From Marinomonas algarum (GTDB lineage: Bacteria > Pseudomonadota > Gammaproteobacteria > Pseudomonadales > Marinomonadaceae): a stretch of 64,000 nt of DNA. Below the pieces are notes generated by a model. It was not told the origin of the DNA, made no database searches, and saw only the letters and a program-made list of their open reading frames with translations. Made by a program: the position numbers and the translations under genes. The DNA lies in NCBI RefSeq assembly GCF_020532605.1, contig NZ_JAJATW010000003.1, positions 124,001 to 188,000 on the forward strand, read 5' to 3'. Positions 9,210-17,954 of the stretch are shown in pieces. Numbering within the stretch: position 1 is the stretch's first letter; the number at the start of each line of letters is the position of its first letter.

Positions 9210-10658
9210 ATGACTCGTAGAACGAAAATTGTTGCCACGTTGGGCCCTGCTTCAAGCTCGCCTGAAATGATCGAGAAACTGATTTTGGCGGGTGCCAACG
9301 TTTTTCGCCTAAACTTCTCTCACGGACAACCTGAAGATCACATCGATCGGGCCAATGTTGTTCGTGAAATGGCGAAAAAGAATAATCGCCATGTGGCTAT
9401 TTTAGGCGATTTGCAAGGACCAAAAATTCGTATTGCTCGCTTCAAAGACACCAAGGTAGAACTCAAAGACGGTGCGACCTTTATTCTCGATGTAGGTTTT
9501 GACAAGAACAACGGCAACGAAGAACGAGTTGGTATTGATTACCCACAACTGGCGAAAGACTCTGAGCCCGGCAACATTTTACTGCTGGACGATGGCCGTG
9601 TTGTATTGGAAGTACTCGAGGTCAAAGGTCAAGAAGTCATTACCAAAGTGATTGTGGGTGGTGCTTTATCGAATAACAAAGGCATCAATCGTCAAGGAGG
9701 GGGGTTATCCGCCGCCGCACTGACCGATAAAGACCGAGAAGACATTAAAACAGCGGCCGCATTAAACGCTGATTACTTAGCCGTTTCCTTTCCGCGCAGC
9801 GCAGAAGATTTACACGAGGCTCGCGCCCTAGCCGAAGCGGCAGGGTTAAAAGCCGGTATCGTTTCAAAAGTTGAGCGCGCTGAAGCTGTTGCAGACAATG
9901 AAACATTGGATGCCATTATCTTAGCCTCTGATGCCGTGATGGTTGCTCGTGGCGATCTTGGTGTCGAAATTGGTGATGCAGAGTTAATTGGTGTACAGAA
10001 GCATATGATCAAACGCTGTCGTCAATTGAACCGCCCTGTCATTACCGCCACGCAAATGATGGAGACCATGATCACCAGCGCGATGCCGACACGAGCAGAA
10101 GTGTTCGATGTCGCCAACGCCGTACTTGATGGTACCGATGCGGTCATGTTATCTGCAGAAACAGCGGCAGGAGCGTACCCAGAAGAAGTCATTAAGACCA
10201 TGAATCGTGTGTGCTTAGGGGCTGAAAAGCAGCCAGCGATTAATCGCTCTAAGCATCGTATTGATGTGAAGTTCACCAGTATTGATGAATCCATCGCCAT
10301 GTCGGCGATGTATGCAGCTAACCATCTTGAAGGCGTAAAAGCCATCATCAGTTTAACCGAGTCAGGTACCACGCCGTTGTTGATGTCACGCATTAGCTCG
10401 GGATTACCGATCTATGCCCTATCACCTCATCAGGCCACACTTAATAAAGTCAATCTGTACCGTGGTGTCACACCGGTCGCATTTTCGTCACAAGAGTTTA
10501 ACGTTGACACTATCATCGCGGGACTTGTGGATCATGTAAAATCCTTTGGTCTTATCAAAGACGGCGACATCGTTATTGTGACCAAGGGCGATCATTTGGT
10601 GAGCTATGGCACAACAAACATGATGAAAATTGTCACGGTTGGCTCAGTAGGAGAATAA
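9210..10658 (+). CDS. pyk: Pyruvate kinase
   Basis: Converts phosphoenolpyruvate and ADP to pyruvate and ATP. Family motifs run in order: [33 protein letters not shown], the effector/metal region [11 protein letters not shown] and the active-site helix [11 protein letters not shown]. The frame opens at 9183, but the ATG at 9210 gives the canonical start [15 protein letters not shown] and 482 residues; a -10-like TATACT at 9170-9175 would leave 9183 leaderless. The longer start cannot be fully excluded because neither has a strong ribosome binding site. mgsA follows after 6 bp. Confidence 0.93.
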   Translation: MTRRTKIVATLGPASSSPEMIEKLILAGANVFRLNFSHGQPEDHIDRANVVREMAKKNNRHVAILGDLQGPKIRIARFKDTKVELKDGATFILDVGFDKNNGNEERVGIDYPQLAKDSEPGNILLLDDGRVVLEVLEVKGQEVITKVIVGGALSNNKGINRQGGGLSAAALTDKDREDIKTAAALNADYLAVSFPRSAEDLHEARALAEAAGLKAGIVSKVERAEAVADNETLDAIILASDAVMVARGDLGVEIGDAELIGVQKHMIKRCRQLNRPVITATQMMETMITSAMPTRAEVFDVANAVLDGTDAVMLSAETAAGAYPEEVIKTMNRVCLGAEKQPAINRSKHRIDVKFTSIDESIAMSAMYAANHLEGVKAIISLTESGTTPLLMSRISSGLPIYALSPHQATLNKVNLYRGVTPVAFSSQEFNVDTIIAGLVDHVKSFGLIKDGDIVIVTKGDHLVSYGTTNMMKIVTVGSVGE

Positions 10659-10664
10659 ATCAGC

Positions 10665-11135
10665 GTGAAAGCTAAGACGTTGCAACAAAAAACCATCGTC
10701 ACACCAGAGCGTAAAAATATCGCTCTGGTGGCACATGATAATATGAAGCCCGCTCTTATCGAGTGGGCCGACACCCACAAAGATAAGCTGATTAAGCATA
10801 ACTTAATGGCAACGGGTACAACGGGTAACTTGATGCAAAAGCAATTACAAGTGCCTGTGCAGTCCTTGATAAGTGGCCCCCTAGGTGGCGATCAGCAACT
10901 GGGCGGTCTGATCGCTGAAGGAAAAATCGATGTGTTGATTTTCTTTTGGGACCCTTTTGAACCCATGCCTCATGACCCAGATATTAAAGCGTTACTTCGC
11001 GTTGCTGCGGTTTGGAACATTCCCATTGCTTGTAGCGTGTCTTCGGCTAATTTTTTGGTGTCCTCTCCTTTGTTTGAAAGTGCTTTTGAACGACAAATTC
11101 CAGATTATGACCAATACCTAAAAGAGCGACTGTAG
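10665..11135 (+). CDS. mgsA: Methylglyoxal synthase
   Basis: Converts dihydroxyacetone phosphate to methylglyoxal and phosphate, a bypass that relieves sugar-phosphate build-up. 156 residues (E. coli 152). Signatures: [20 protein letters not shown] and [14 protein letters not shown], with the catalytic Asp in GGDQQ and IFFWDP...[14 protein letters not shown] start with TAGGAG upstream inside the end of pyk; the 6-bp gap makes co-transcription with pyk near certain. This gap-pyk-mgsA arrangement ties the bypass to lower glycolysis. Confidence 0.93.
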   Translation: MKAKTLQQKTIVTPERKNIALVAHDNMKPALIEWADTHKDKLIKHNLMATGTTGNLMQKQLQVPVQSLISGPLGGDQQLGGLIAEGKIDVLIFFWDPFEPMPHDPDIKALLRVAAVWNIPIACSVSSANFLVSSPLFESAFERQIPDYDQYLKERL

Positions 11136-11147
11136 TCGCTCTTTTTT
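11120..11147 (+). terminator. Intrinsic terminator of pyk-mgsA
   Basis: Stem AAAAGAGCGAC / GTCGCTCTTTT with loop TGTA; the hairpin contains the mgsA stop codon and ends in six T residues. Confidence 0.9.
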
Positions 11148-11251
11148 ATTGCTCCCTTTTCTTACGCCTATTCTTTCCTGCCTTCTTTTCTCTCTCACTT
11201 TTATGCCGCAATCGAGGCAAACGCCTCAACACTCGCTGTTTTTCATAAAAT

Positions 11252-11266
11252 CGGCTATATTAGCCG
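11252..11266. promoter_or_regulatory. Possible purE promoter with overlapping inverted repeat
   Basis: The -10-like TATATT lies inside the inverted repeat CGGCT-ATATT-AGCCG, about 120 bp before purE. A second inverted repeat, GAGGC-AAAC-GCCTC, lies upstream at 11214-11227 and contains GCAAACG, half of the known PurR box. Both are suggestive only. Confidence 0.3.
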
Positions 11267-11385
11267 CCAATTATTACCAGACGTATGAAAAATCAATATT
11301 ATCGCTATATTGAATACTCTACCGACTTCATTCAGCGTTTTAAGCCCCTCAGCACCACGTTGAATACCACAATAGGAGAAACACC

Positions 11386-11877
11386 TTGCAAGCAGACGTT
11401 GCCCTAATAATGGGTTCAAAAAGTGACTGGGCCACGATGGAAGGCGCCGCAGAAATCATGGATACTTTGGGCGTGAGCTACCACGTCGAAGTGGTTTCTG
11501 CTCACCGAACGCCCGTAAAATTGGCTGAATTCGCCGAAAGCGCCGTGGAAAAAGGCTTCAAAGTGATCATTGGTGGCGCAGGTGGCGCAGCACATTTGCC
11601 AGGTATGGTGGCCGCACACACACGTTTGCCTGTGCTGGGTGTGCCGGTTCAAAGTAAAGCGCTCAACGGCATGGACAGCTTACTGTCTATCGCACAAATG
11701 CCCAAAGGGGTGGCAGTTGGTACATTGGCTATCGGCACCGCAGGCGCATTCAATGCAGGCTTACTGGCCAGTCAAATTCTTGCTGTGACCAACCCTGAGC
11801 TGGCTGAAAAAATAGAAGCCTTTAGAATCAGTCAAACTGACACTGTGTTAGCAAATCCAGATCCAAGAGAGGCGTAG
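11386..11877 (+). CDS. purE: N5-carboxyaminoimidazole ribonucleotide mutase
   Basis: Purine biosynthesis, works with PurK to convert AIR to CAIR. 163 residues with the class I PurE core: [19 protein letters not shown] and [19 protein letters not shown]. The start is a TTG with AGGAG six bases upstream; the next candidate is the ATG nine codons in, which would remove the first strand of the fold. purK starts 3 bp after the stop. Confidence 0.95.
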   Translation: MQADVALIMGSKSDWATMEGAAEIMDTLGVSYHVEVVSAHRTPVKLAEFAESAVEKGFKVIIGGAGGAAHLPGMVAAHTRLPVLGVPVQSKALNGMDSLLSIAQMPKGVAVGTLAIGTAGAFNAGLLASQILAVTNPELAEKIEAFRISQTDTVLANPDPREA

Positions 11878-11880
11878 ACT

Positions 11881-12951
11881 ATGTCTGTTTTATGGGTACT
11901 TGGCGCAGGACAACTTGGCGCCATGTTGAAGCAAGCAGGAACGCCACTAGGCTTAGATGTGCGTCCTGTTGATATTGAATCAAATGACACCTTAGCGCTT
12001 GGTGAGCAAGATATCGTGACCGCTGAGCGAGAAGAGTGGCCAGAAACAGTCGCTACCAAACAATTGGCGACCCATGGTAACTTTGTTAACTTAGACACTT
12101 TCCCTCAACTTGCGGATCGACTGACGCAAAAACAATGGCTGGACCGACTCAACCTCGCTACAGCCCCCTGGTTTCCGGTCGAACAAGACTCTACCGCTGA
12201 ATTGGCTTACAAGACGCTCGGTGATCGTGTTTTGATGAAACGTCGCCGCGGTGGATATGACGGCAAAGGGCAATATTGGCTAAAAGAGGCTGAAGGCACA
12301 CACATTCCCGATGAGTGGAAAGGTTTTGCCATTGCAGAACAAGCTATCAATTTTGACGAAGAAGTCTCCTTAGTAGGCGTTCGTGGCAAAAACGGGGAAA
12401 CACACTTTTATCCATTAACGCTGAACCTACACATCAATGGCATTTTATACGCTTCTATTTCACCGTTAGAGCGTTTAAAACCCTTGCAGTCTAAAGCAGA
12501 AACCATGCTAAGCACGCTAATGGAAGCCCTTGATTATGTCGGCGTTATGGCGATGGAGTGCTTCAGAATAGGCGATGATCTCCTGATCAATGAATTAGCG
12601 CCTCGCGTTCACAACAGTGGACACTGGACTCAAGCTGGTGCGCATGTTTGTCAGTTTGAAAACCATGTGAGAGCCGTCACTGGCTTGCCTTTAGCCCCTG
12701 CAGTGGTCAAAAATCAAAGCATGATGGTGAACCTGATCGGTGTAGACCTTGATTATCAGTGGCTTAATATTAAAGGGTTAGAGCTTTATTGGTATAAAAA
12801 AGAAGTTCGCCCAGGTCGTAAGGTGGGGCATTTGAATTTCTGTTCTGGTGACTTATCTGTTCTACAAGAAGCACTATCAACCTTGCATTTAGCAGAGCCT
12901 TACCCTGAAGCACTTTCTTGGTTAGCGAAAAACTTACCAACGGCTCAGTGA
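11881..12951 (+). CDS. purK: N5-carboxyaminoimidazole ribonucleotide synthase
   Basis: ATP-grasp enzyme that carboxylates AIR using bicarbonate and ATP. 356 residues. N-terminal LGAGQLGAMLKQAG, central RRGGYDGKGQYW, and C-terminal NELAPRVHNSGHWTQAG match PurK. Co-transcribed with purE. Confidence 0.95.
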   Translation: MSVLWVLGAGQLGAMLKQAGTPLGLDVRPVDIESNDTLALGEQDIVTAEREEWPETVATKQLATHGNFVNLDTFPQLADRLTQKQWLDRLNLATAPWFPVEQDSTAELAYKTLGDRVLMKRRRGGYDGKGQYWLKEAEGTHIPDEWKGFAIAEQAINFDEEVSLVGVRGKNGETHFYPLTLNLHINGILYASISPLERLKPLQSKAETMLSTLMEALDYVGVMAMECFRIGDDLLINELAPRVHNSGHWTQAGAHVCQFENHVRAVTGLPLAPAVVKNQSMMVNLIGVDLDYQWLNIKGLELYWYKKEVRPGRKVGHLNFCSGDLSVLQEALSTLHLAEPYPEALSWLAKNLPTAQ

Positions 12952-13011
12952 TACAAGCCACCGACATAGGGTGGTTTTGATAGGAGGACCCTCTTGTCAA
13001 AAATCACGCTT

Positions 13012-13050
13012 AAAACGCCGCAAAACACCTGTTTTGTGGCGTTTTTGTTT
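13012..13050 (+). terminator. Intrinsic terminator of purEK
   Basis: A 15-pair stem, AAAACGCCGCAAAAC against GTTTTGTGGCGTTTT (one G-U), with loop ACCT and a T-rich tail. Confidence 0.9.
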
Positions 13051-13176
13051 GCGTACTCATGCTCAACGGTATTGTCATTCTGTCGAGAAGAAAAACGTGC
13101 AAAAAAGCACAAAATAATCGACTCATTGAACGGTTTTACACTTGTTTCCTTGATAAAACTCCTTATTCTATTTGTT

Positions 13177-13190
13177 CTGGTTCAAACCAG
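13177..13190. promoter_or_regulatory. Palindrome CTGGTTCAAACCAG upstream of the Lrp-family gene
   Basis: A perfect inverted repeat with 6-bp arms and a 2-bp centre, 60 bp before the start codon. Placed as an autoregulatory operator would be; no direct evidence for the binder. Confidence 0.35.
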
Positions 13191-13249
13191 CATACTAACA
13201 ATAACAATAACGACGCTTTACTTAGCTTAGCGTTGATCAGGATTTTTGC

Positions 13250-13723
13250 ATGAACTCAATTGAACTGGACAGTTTCGACTGGCGCTTGCTTAAAGCGCTG
13301 CAAAATAACGCAAGACTCAGCAATGTCGCCCTTTCTGAACAAGTCAACCTCTCTCCCTCTCAGTGTTCTCGGCGCCTACAACGGCTTGAACAACATAACC
13401 TCATCGAAGCTTACTTCACACAGTTGAACGCCAATGAGTTGGGCTACAAAATTACCGCATTTGTCAGCGTCACACTCGAAAAGAACATCCCCCATGCTGA
13501 TACCACGTTTAAACAAGCGATCGAAGTCACACCGCAAATACTCGAATGCTACTCCATCAGTGGCGATGCCGATTACTGGTTGAGAGTCATCAGTGAAGAC
13601 CTACCTTCACTTTCTTGCTTTTTAAATGACAGCATCGCCACCCTACCCTGTGTACGCGACCTCACTTCAACCATCGTTTTAAACCGAGTCAAAAATAATC
13701 CCTCGATTCCACTGCCGAATTGA
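13250..13723 (+). CDS. Lrp/AsnC-family transcriptional regulator
   Basis: 157 residues. N-terminal winged helix (LDSFDWRLLKALQNNARLSN, then SPSQCSRRLQRLEQHNLI, residues ~5-55) and a C-terminal RAM/AsnC ligand domain (~75-150) with ECYSISGDADYWLRV. Such regulators respond to amino acids or their breakdown products. It converges on the FAD-oxidoreductase gene with a 30-bp gap and may regulate that operon, though no matching operator was seen there. Confidence 0.88.
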   Translation: MNSIELDSFDWRLLKALQNNARLSNVALSEQVNLSPSQCSRRLQRLEQHNLIEAYFTQLNANELGYKITAFVSVTLEKNIPHADTTFKQAIEVTPQILECYSISGDADYWLRVISEDLPSLSCFLNDSIATLPCVRDLTSTIVLNRVKNNPSIPLPN

Positions 13724-13753
13724 TGTCTAGGCATGAAGAACTCTATTTGTCGA

Positions 13754-15046
13754 TTAAGAGCGATTGAAACGATAGGGGCTGGGATCAATGATAGGCTCTG
13801 CACCGGCGATTAAGTCTGCGGCGAGCTGACCTGCGGCGGGCCCTGTTCCAAAGCCATGACCTGAAAAGCCCGTGGCTATCACCAAGCCAGGTATGGAGGC
13901 AATATGATCTATAACAGGGTTTGAATCTGGCGTGACATCAATAATACCGGCCCAAGCTTCAGCGATTTCAGCCTTTTCAAAAACAGGCCACGCCGCTTTT
14001 AAATTGTCTAACGCCTGTTGATTTAAAGCCGCATTAAAGGCTGGTGAATTTACTCGGTATGTTTCAAAGGGCGAGGGACTTTTCGCACTCCAACGGCGAG
14101 ATAACGCCAAGTCTCTGAAGAAATAACGCCCCAAAGAGACATTCAAAAAGTCCCTTTGTGTTTTTAACTGTCCAATATAACGATGGCCAACCAACATATG
14201 ATCCAATGTAATGGGTGCGTCCAGTTTGCCGCGCTGAGTAATGATGTAGCCACCGTCTTTATGCTTACGAAAAGAGAAATCTGGGCCACCAACAGCGATA
14301 TCAGTTGGCCCTTCCATTGGCTTGGTACGCAGTACAGAACAAATAAGCGGTAAGGTTGGAAAGCCGATATTGAGATTGCCCAGAAAACGTCTTGACCATG
14401 CGCCACCGGCCAAAAGGACCTGGTCACACTGAATCTCGCCTTTTTCTGTCATCACACCAGTAATGCGCCCTTCTTTTTTTATTAAGGTACGTACTGCACA
14501 TTCTTGAATCAGAACCGCACCCTTTTTAATGGCCGCTTTTGCTATGGCAGGTGTTGCAAGTGCGGGCTCAGCATAGCCATCTGACGGCGTATATATGCCT
14601 CCAAGCCACTTTCCTTTACCGCCAGGCACCAGCGTATCTATATCGTCTGCATCGACAATTCTCGAATCAAGAGAAAGAGAAGCAACCGAGTCAAGCCAGC
14701 CTTTGTGCATGTCCAACTGTGCTGTTGTTTTAGCAAGAAACATAATACCGCCTTGCTGATACCCAACGTCTTGACCCACTCGATCCGCCATACCAGCCCA
14801 GAGGCGATCAGCAGCCTGAGCCAAGGGCACGTCGTGCAAATGGCGGTTGGTTTTACGAATCCAGCCTAAGTTTCTAGAGGACTGTTCACCCGCTATATGC
14901 CCTTTCTCCAGAAGCACCACCGAAATACCCCGTTCTGCGAGTGCTAATGCGGCACTGATGCCAACAATACCGCCACCCACAATGACCACACCGGTCGAGG
15001 TTGGAAGCGTATCCTGTGTTTCAATTCTGTTGAGTGTGATAGTCAT
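13754..15046 (-). CDS. FAD-dependent oxidoreductase (DAO superfamily), probable amine oxidase subunit
   Basis: 430 residues. The FAD-binding Rossmann motif VVIVGGGIVGISAALALAERG lies near residues 21-41 (shown in part: VIVGGGIVGISAALAL), followed by EQSSRNLGW, and a C-terminal ATGFSGHGFGTGPAAGQLAAD closing the FAD site (in part GFSGHGFGTGPAAG). This architecture is shared by D-amino-acid dehydrogenases, sarcosine oxidase and PuuB-type amine oxidases. Last gene of an operon with a RidA-like protein and an ornithine-cyclodeaminase-like protein. A GTG at 15076 extends the frame by ten residues, but AGGG precedes the ATG at 15046. Role in oxidising tyramine or a similar amine is inferred from the neighbourhood. 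Confidence 0.82.
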   Translation of the reverse strand: MTITLNRIETQDTLPTSTGVVIVGGGIVGISAALALAERGISVVLLEKGHIAGEQSSRNLGWIRKTNRHLHDVPLAQAADRLWAGMADRVGQDVGYQQGGIMFLAKTTAQLDMHKGWLDSVASLSLDSRIVDADDIDTLVPGGKGKWLGGIYTPSDGYAEPALATPAIAKAAIKKGAVLIQECAVRTLIKKEGRITGVMTEKGEIQCDQVLLAGGAWSRRFLGNLNIGFPTLPLICSVLRTKPMEGPTDIAVGGPDFSFRKHKDGGYIITQRGKLDAPITLDHMLVGHRYIGQLKTQRDFLNVSLGRYFFRDLALSRRWSAKSPSPFETYRVNSPAFNAALNQQALDNLKAAWPVFEKAEIAEAWAGIIDVTPDSNPVIDHIASIPGLVIATGFSGHGFGTGPAAGQLAADLIAGAEPIIDPSPYRFNRS

Positions 15047-15120
15047 AATTGCATGCCCTAAAGACGGAAAAAGCACCCTGTATTATAAGAAATGGACAAT
15101 AGAGGGTGCGTCAAACGATA

Positions 15121-15543
15121 TTACTGTGCGATTTTAATCTCTTTCACCTGAGCCTTAGATGCTCCGCGATACGCCGTCACTTCTAGCTCTACTTTATAGA
15201 CGGTTGAGCCTAACGGTGGGCAAGTCACGGTTGTGGCGGGGTTAACGCCTTTGAACTTTAATCCAATCGCATCCATCACTGTATGAGTATCGGCAGGGTC
15301 TTGAATAAATACGCGGGACATAACCACATCGGCAAGACAAGAATCCACCGCTTTAAGCGCCGTCTCTATGTTGTCAAATACCTGATTAAGCTGCACAAGT
15401 ACATCGTCAGCAATCTCTTTTGTTTCAGGGTTACGGCCTGCCGTGTTGGAAACAAATACCCAATTGTCTACTGACACAACACGTGAGTAGCTGGCTTTTT
15501 CTTCGAAAATAGAACCCGTTTTTGCTTTAATAATATCAACCAT
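15121..15543 (-). CDS. RidA/YjgF-family protein lacking the catalytic arginine
   Basis: 140 residues of the YjgF/YER057c/UK114 fold (VVSVDNWVFVSNTAGRNPET, then QVFDNIETALKAVDS, then the C-terminal VELEVTAYRG). True RidA enzymes hydrolyse reactive imines using an Arg in a P-A-R-S motif; here the corresponding segment reads NPATTVTCPPL, with Thr in place of Arg. It probably belongs to another Rid subgroup and may bind an intermediate rather than hydrolyse it. It sits between the oxidoreductase and the ornithine-cyclodeaminase-like gene in one operon. Confidence 0.85.
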   Translation of the reverse strand: MVDIIKAKTGSIFEEKASYSRVVSVDNWVFVSNTAGRNPETKEIADDVLVQLNQVFDNIETALKAVDSCLADVVMSRVFIQDPADTHTVMDAIGLKFKGVNPATTVTCPPLGSTVYKVELEVTAYRGASKAQVKEIKIAQ

Positions 15544-15593
15544 GAATCATTACCTTTTATTTAAATACATCTAACAACACATCAATGCTTTGT

Positions 15594-16733
15594 TTATCGT
15601 AGAACTGGCACGTTCCATAGATTCAGTGGTACGCCGATGCCTTTTTCAATGGCATTGCGATACACTACGGTCGCCCAAGCAACGTCTTCTACGGGCATAC
15701 CGCCGACAGAAAGAATGATGATTTCCTCGTCATTTTGACGAGCTGGTGCTTCACCAGCGACAATTTTGCCTAAATCTTCTAGTGACGCTTTTGATAATTT
15801 ACCTTCTGCAACCATATCCATACAGCGAACGCCAACAAGCGGAATAACGTGATGGGCAGGCTTAGGCACTTCTTCAAACCAAGCTTCGTATAACCCTGTA
15901 TTATCAAGCACTTTACGAACATCCCCTTGCTCCATACCATCGTCTAAACGACAGCTGGCAGGCATCGCCAAAAACGCGCCTGGTTTCACCCATTCGCGTT
16001 TCACGACAGGATAAGTGTCTGGGTTACCGACCTCTCCAGAATTACAGTAAGTGACCAAATCCGAGCCACGAACCACGTCCTCAACAGAGTCAACCACATC
16101 GATGGTGGTTACTTGTGGATAGGATTCTTTAAGCCAAACGACAAAGTTATCTAAGCTAGCTTGTCCACGACCTTTTACCTTAACCGTATCCACATCAGGA
16201 CAAGCGGCAATAAAAGCGGCAACCGTGGTTTTTCCCATCACACCCGGTCCAAGTAAGCCAATCACCTTGGCATCCTTTCGAGCAAGATGACGAGCACCGA
16301 CACCAGGAATAGCCCCTGTTCGGTAAGCCGATAATAAATTGGCAGACATAAAGGCCAAAGGAGCGCCAGTATCAATATCATTAAGAATGAAAGTTAAGAT
16401 AGAGCGAGGCAGCCCTTTGTCACGGTTGGCGATGTTAGAGCCATACCATTTAACACCAGAGGTTTGAAAGTTCCCGCCAAGGTACGCAGGCATCGCCATT
16501 AAACGTCGATCCGCTGTTGGTTTTGGCATATTCGGAAAAGGAGATTCATCCGGGAAAGTGATCATAGCACCGTGAGAATCACTGTTTGGACCCGCCATTC
16601 GATAGTCGCCATGGTACAAAAGAGCAAACATCTCTTCCATAGTATCCACGCAGGATGGCATATCGGTAACACCCGCCTCGATCATGTCTGGTTCGGAGAG
16701 GTAAATAAAATCAATTTTTGTTTTTTGTGACAT
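15594..16733 (-). CDS. Ornithine cyclodeaminase/mu-crystallin family protein, likely tyramine-oxidase accessory subunit
   Basis: 379 residues with the OCD fold: substrate-side KWYGSNIANR and SANLLSAYRTGAIPGVGARH, then an NAD(P) Rossmann GLLGPGVMGKTT near 164-175. I recall close relatives being annotated as 'tyramine oxidase subunit B' beside 4-HPA genes in other proteobacteria; that name is from memory and not checked. Being first of an operon with a Rid protein and an FAD amine-oxidase-like protein supports amine catabolism. Its promoter region carries the ATGTCCCTwwAGGGACAT-type palindrome shared with the tctC promoter. Confidence 0.8.
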   Translation of the reverse strand: MSQKTKIDFIYLSEPDMIEAGVTDMPSCVDTMEEMFALLYHGDYRMAGPNSDSHGAMITFPDESPFPNMPKPTADRRLMAMPAYLGGNFQTSGVKWYGSNIANRDKGLPRSILTFILNDIDTGAPLAFMSANLLSAYRTGAIPGVGARHLARKDAKVIGLLGPGVMGKTTVAAFIAACPDVDTVKVKGRGQASLDNFVVWLKESYPQVTTIDVVDSVEDVVRGSDLVTYCNSGEVGNPDTYPVVKREWVKPGAFLAMPASCRLDDGMEQGDVRKVLDNTGLYEAWFEEVPKPAHHVIPLVGVRCMDMVAEGKLSKASLEDLGKIVAGEAPARQNDEEIIILSVGGMPVEDVAWATVVYRNAIEKGIGVPLNLWNVPVLR

Positions 16734-16819
16734 CGTCGCTCTACCTGTTAAAAGTTGATGAGCCTGTATGACTTAATCAAGCCCTATGGGATTTCTCATA
16801 AAATAAATGCATTCAAATA

Positions 16820-16864
16820 ATTCTAGGGGAACCCATTAGGAATAAAATATCCCTTTAGGGACAT
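16820..16864 (-). promoter_or_regulatory. Promoter with activator-type palindrome for the amine-oxidase-like operon
   Basis: The palindrome ATATCCCTTTAGGGACAT (16847-16864) has one mismatch to ATGTCCCTwwAGGGACAT. On the minus strand it is followed after 21 nt by TAGAAT (16825-16820), a 5/6 match to the -10 consensus, without a good -35. This puts the palindrome centre near -42. A further CCCTATGGG lies at 16782-16790. Confidence 0.55.
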
Positions 16865-16920
16865 TTATAAGTGAGGAAAAAAGGACAGATAGAAACTAAG
16901 AGGGGAATGAAATACAGAAT

Positions 16921-16959
16921 AAAAAAACCAATCGATGATCAAAACGAACATCGATTGGT
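16921..16959 (-). terminator. Intrinsic terminator of the hpaE-to-hpaD operon
   Basis: Perfect 11-pair stem ACCAATCGATG / CATCGATTGGT with an 11-nt loop; on the minus strand it runs into a T-rich tract (A run at 16921-16927). It insulates the downstream amine-oxidase-like operon. Confidence 0.9.
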
Positions 16960-17001
16960 GTGTACTAAAAGTCTTATAACTAACAATTTATAGATGACTC
17001 T

Positions 17002-17931
17002 TTATAGGCGACTTTTCCCATAAACAAACGTGCCACTTTCGACCGACGCTTGTGGTGGTGGTACAGCCTCCCCTGTTTGCGGTGAAACGGGGAAAATAGC
17101 GTTAATTTGTCCAGTACCTGAACTGCCGAAATACGGCGTGACAACTTCCACTTTCTGATCATAATCAGACCAGCCCAGCGCACCTAATAACATCGCGGTA
17201 TCATGCATAAAACCTTCGCCATGACCTTTTGCCGCGTATTCTGGAAGCATGTCACAGAAGGTTTTCCACTCACCATTCTTCCACATATCCACCACACTGT
17301 GATCCATGGTTTCTAAGAAAGGACTCCAGACTTTCGTAGAAAAGTTAGGCGCCGTACCGTTTTGAGCAAAACGATGGGACAAAGAACCACTGGCCAAAAT
17401 AGCCACGGTACCATCATAATGCTTTTCAATGGCTTCACGGATCGCCCAACCTAAGCGCGCCGAGTCATTCAGATAATGCACCGTCAATAACGCTGACACA
17501 GAGACAGCCTTAAAGTGTAAGTCCTTGTTCATGTAACGCATCGGCACCAAGGTACCGTATTCAGGGCCTAAAGTGGTCGCATCATGGGCTAGTGTTTCCA
17601 CGCCATGTTCATTACATACCTTAGCGATCAAACGACCCAACTCCGGATTACCATCTAACTCAAATGGCATATTATTTATAAAATGCGGCAACTCATTACT
17701 GGTATAGACGCCCTCCCAGTGCGGTGCGCAGTTTATGTGGTAATTGGCGTTCACCAACCAATGAGTATCAAACACAATGATGGTATCTACACCCAACTCA
17801 CGACAGCGCTTCGAAATCTCAAGATGGCCGTCAATCGCTGCCTGACGAAAGCCTTTTTGCGGGCCATCTAACTCAGACAGATACATAGAAGGGACGTGCG
17901 TAATTTTTGCAGCAAGCGCGAGCTTTCCCAT
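17002..17931 (-). CDS. hpaD: 3,4-dihydroxyphenylacetate (homoprotocatechuate) 2,3-dioxygenase
   Basis: Extradiol (LigB-type, class III) ring-cleaving dioxygenase, 309 residues. The N terminus MGKLALAAKITHVPSMYLSE is nearly identical to E. coli HpaD/HpcB as I recall it, and DTHWLVNANYHINCA, SNELPHFI, YGTLVPMRYMN and ASGSLSHRF follow in order. It opens homoprotocatechuate to 5-carboxymethyl-2-hydroxymuconate semialdehyde, the substrate of HpaE. Last gene of the hpaE-hpaF-dctP-dctQ-dctM-hpaD operon; GGAG precedes the start. Confidence 0.95.
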   Translation of the reverse strand: MGKLALAAKITHVPSMYLSELDGPQKGFRQAAIDGHLEISKRCRELGVDTIIVFDTHWLVNANYHINCAPHWEGVYTSNELPHFINNMPFELDGNPELGRLIAKVCNEHGVETLAHDATTLGPEYGTLVPMRYMNKDLHFKAVSVSALLTVHYLNDSARLGWAIREAIEKHYDGTVAILASGSLSHRFAQNGTAPNFSTKVWSPFLETMDHSVVDMWKNGEWKTFCDMLPEYAAKGHGEGFMHDTAMLLGALGWSDYDQKVEVVTPYFGSSGTGQINAIFPVSPQTGEAVPPPQASVESGTFVYGKSRL

Positions 17932-17954
17932 AAAATACTCCAGAAAAAATTAGT

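Noticed and set aside
11214-11227. GAGGCAAACGCCTC as a PurR box
   Set aside because: Only half of the PurR consensus is matched and no second half-site is present.
11285-11404. 39-codon ATG frame overlapping the purE start, possible leader peptide
   Set aside because: No ribosome binding site and no attenuator structure; the overlap with purE is out of frame.
12994-13230. TTG-started 78-codon frame with a perfect AGGAGG six bases upstream
   Set aside because: It runs straight through the purEK terminator hairpin and its product has no recognisable family; the strong Shine-Dalgarno-like sequence alone is not enough.
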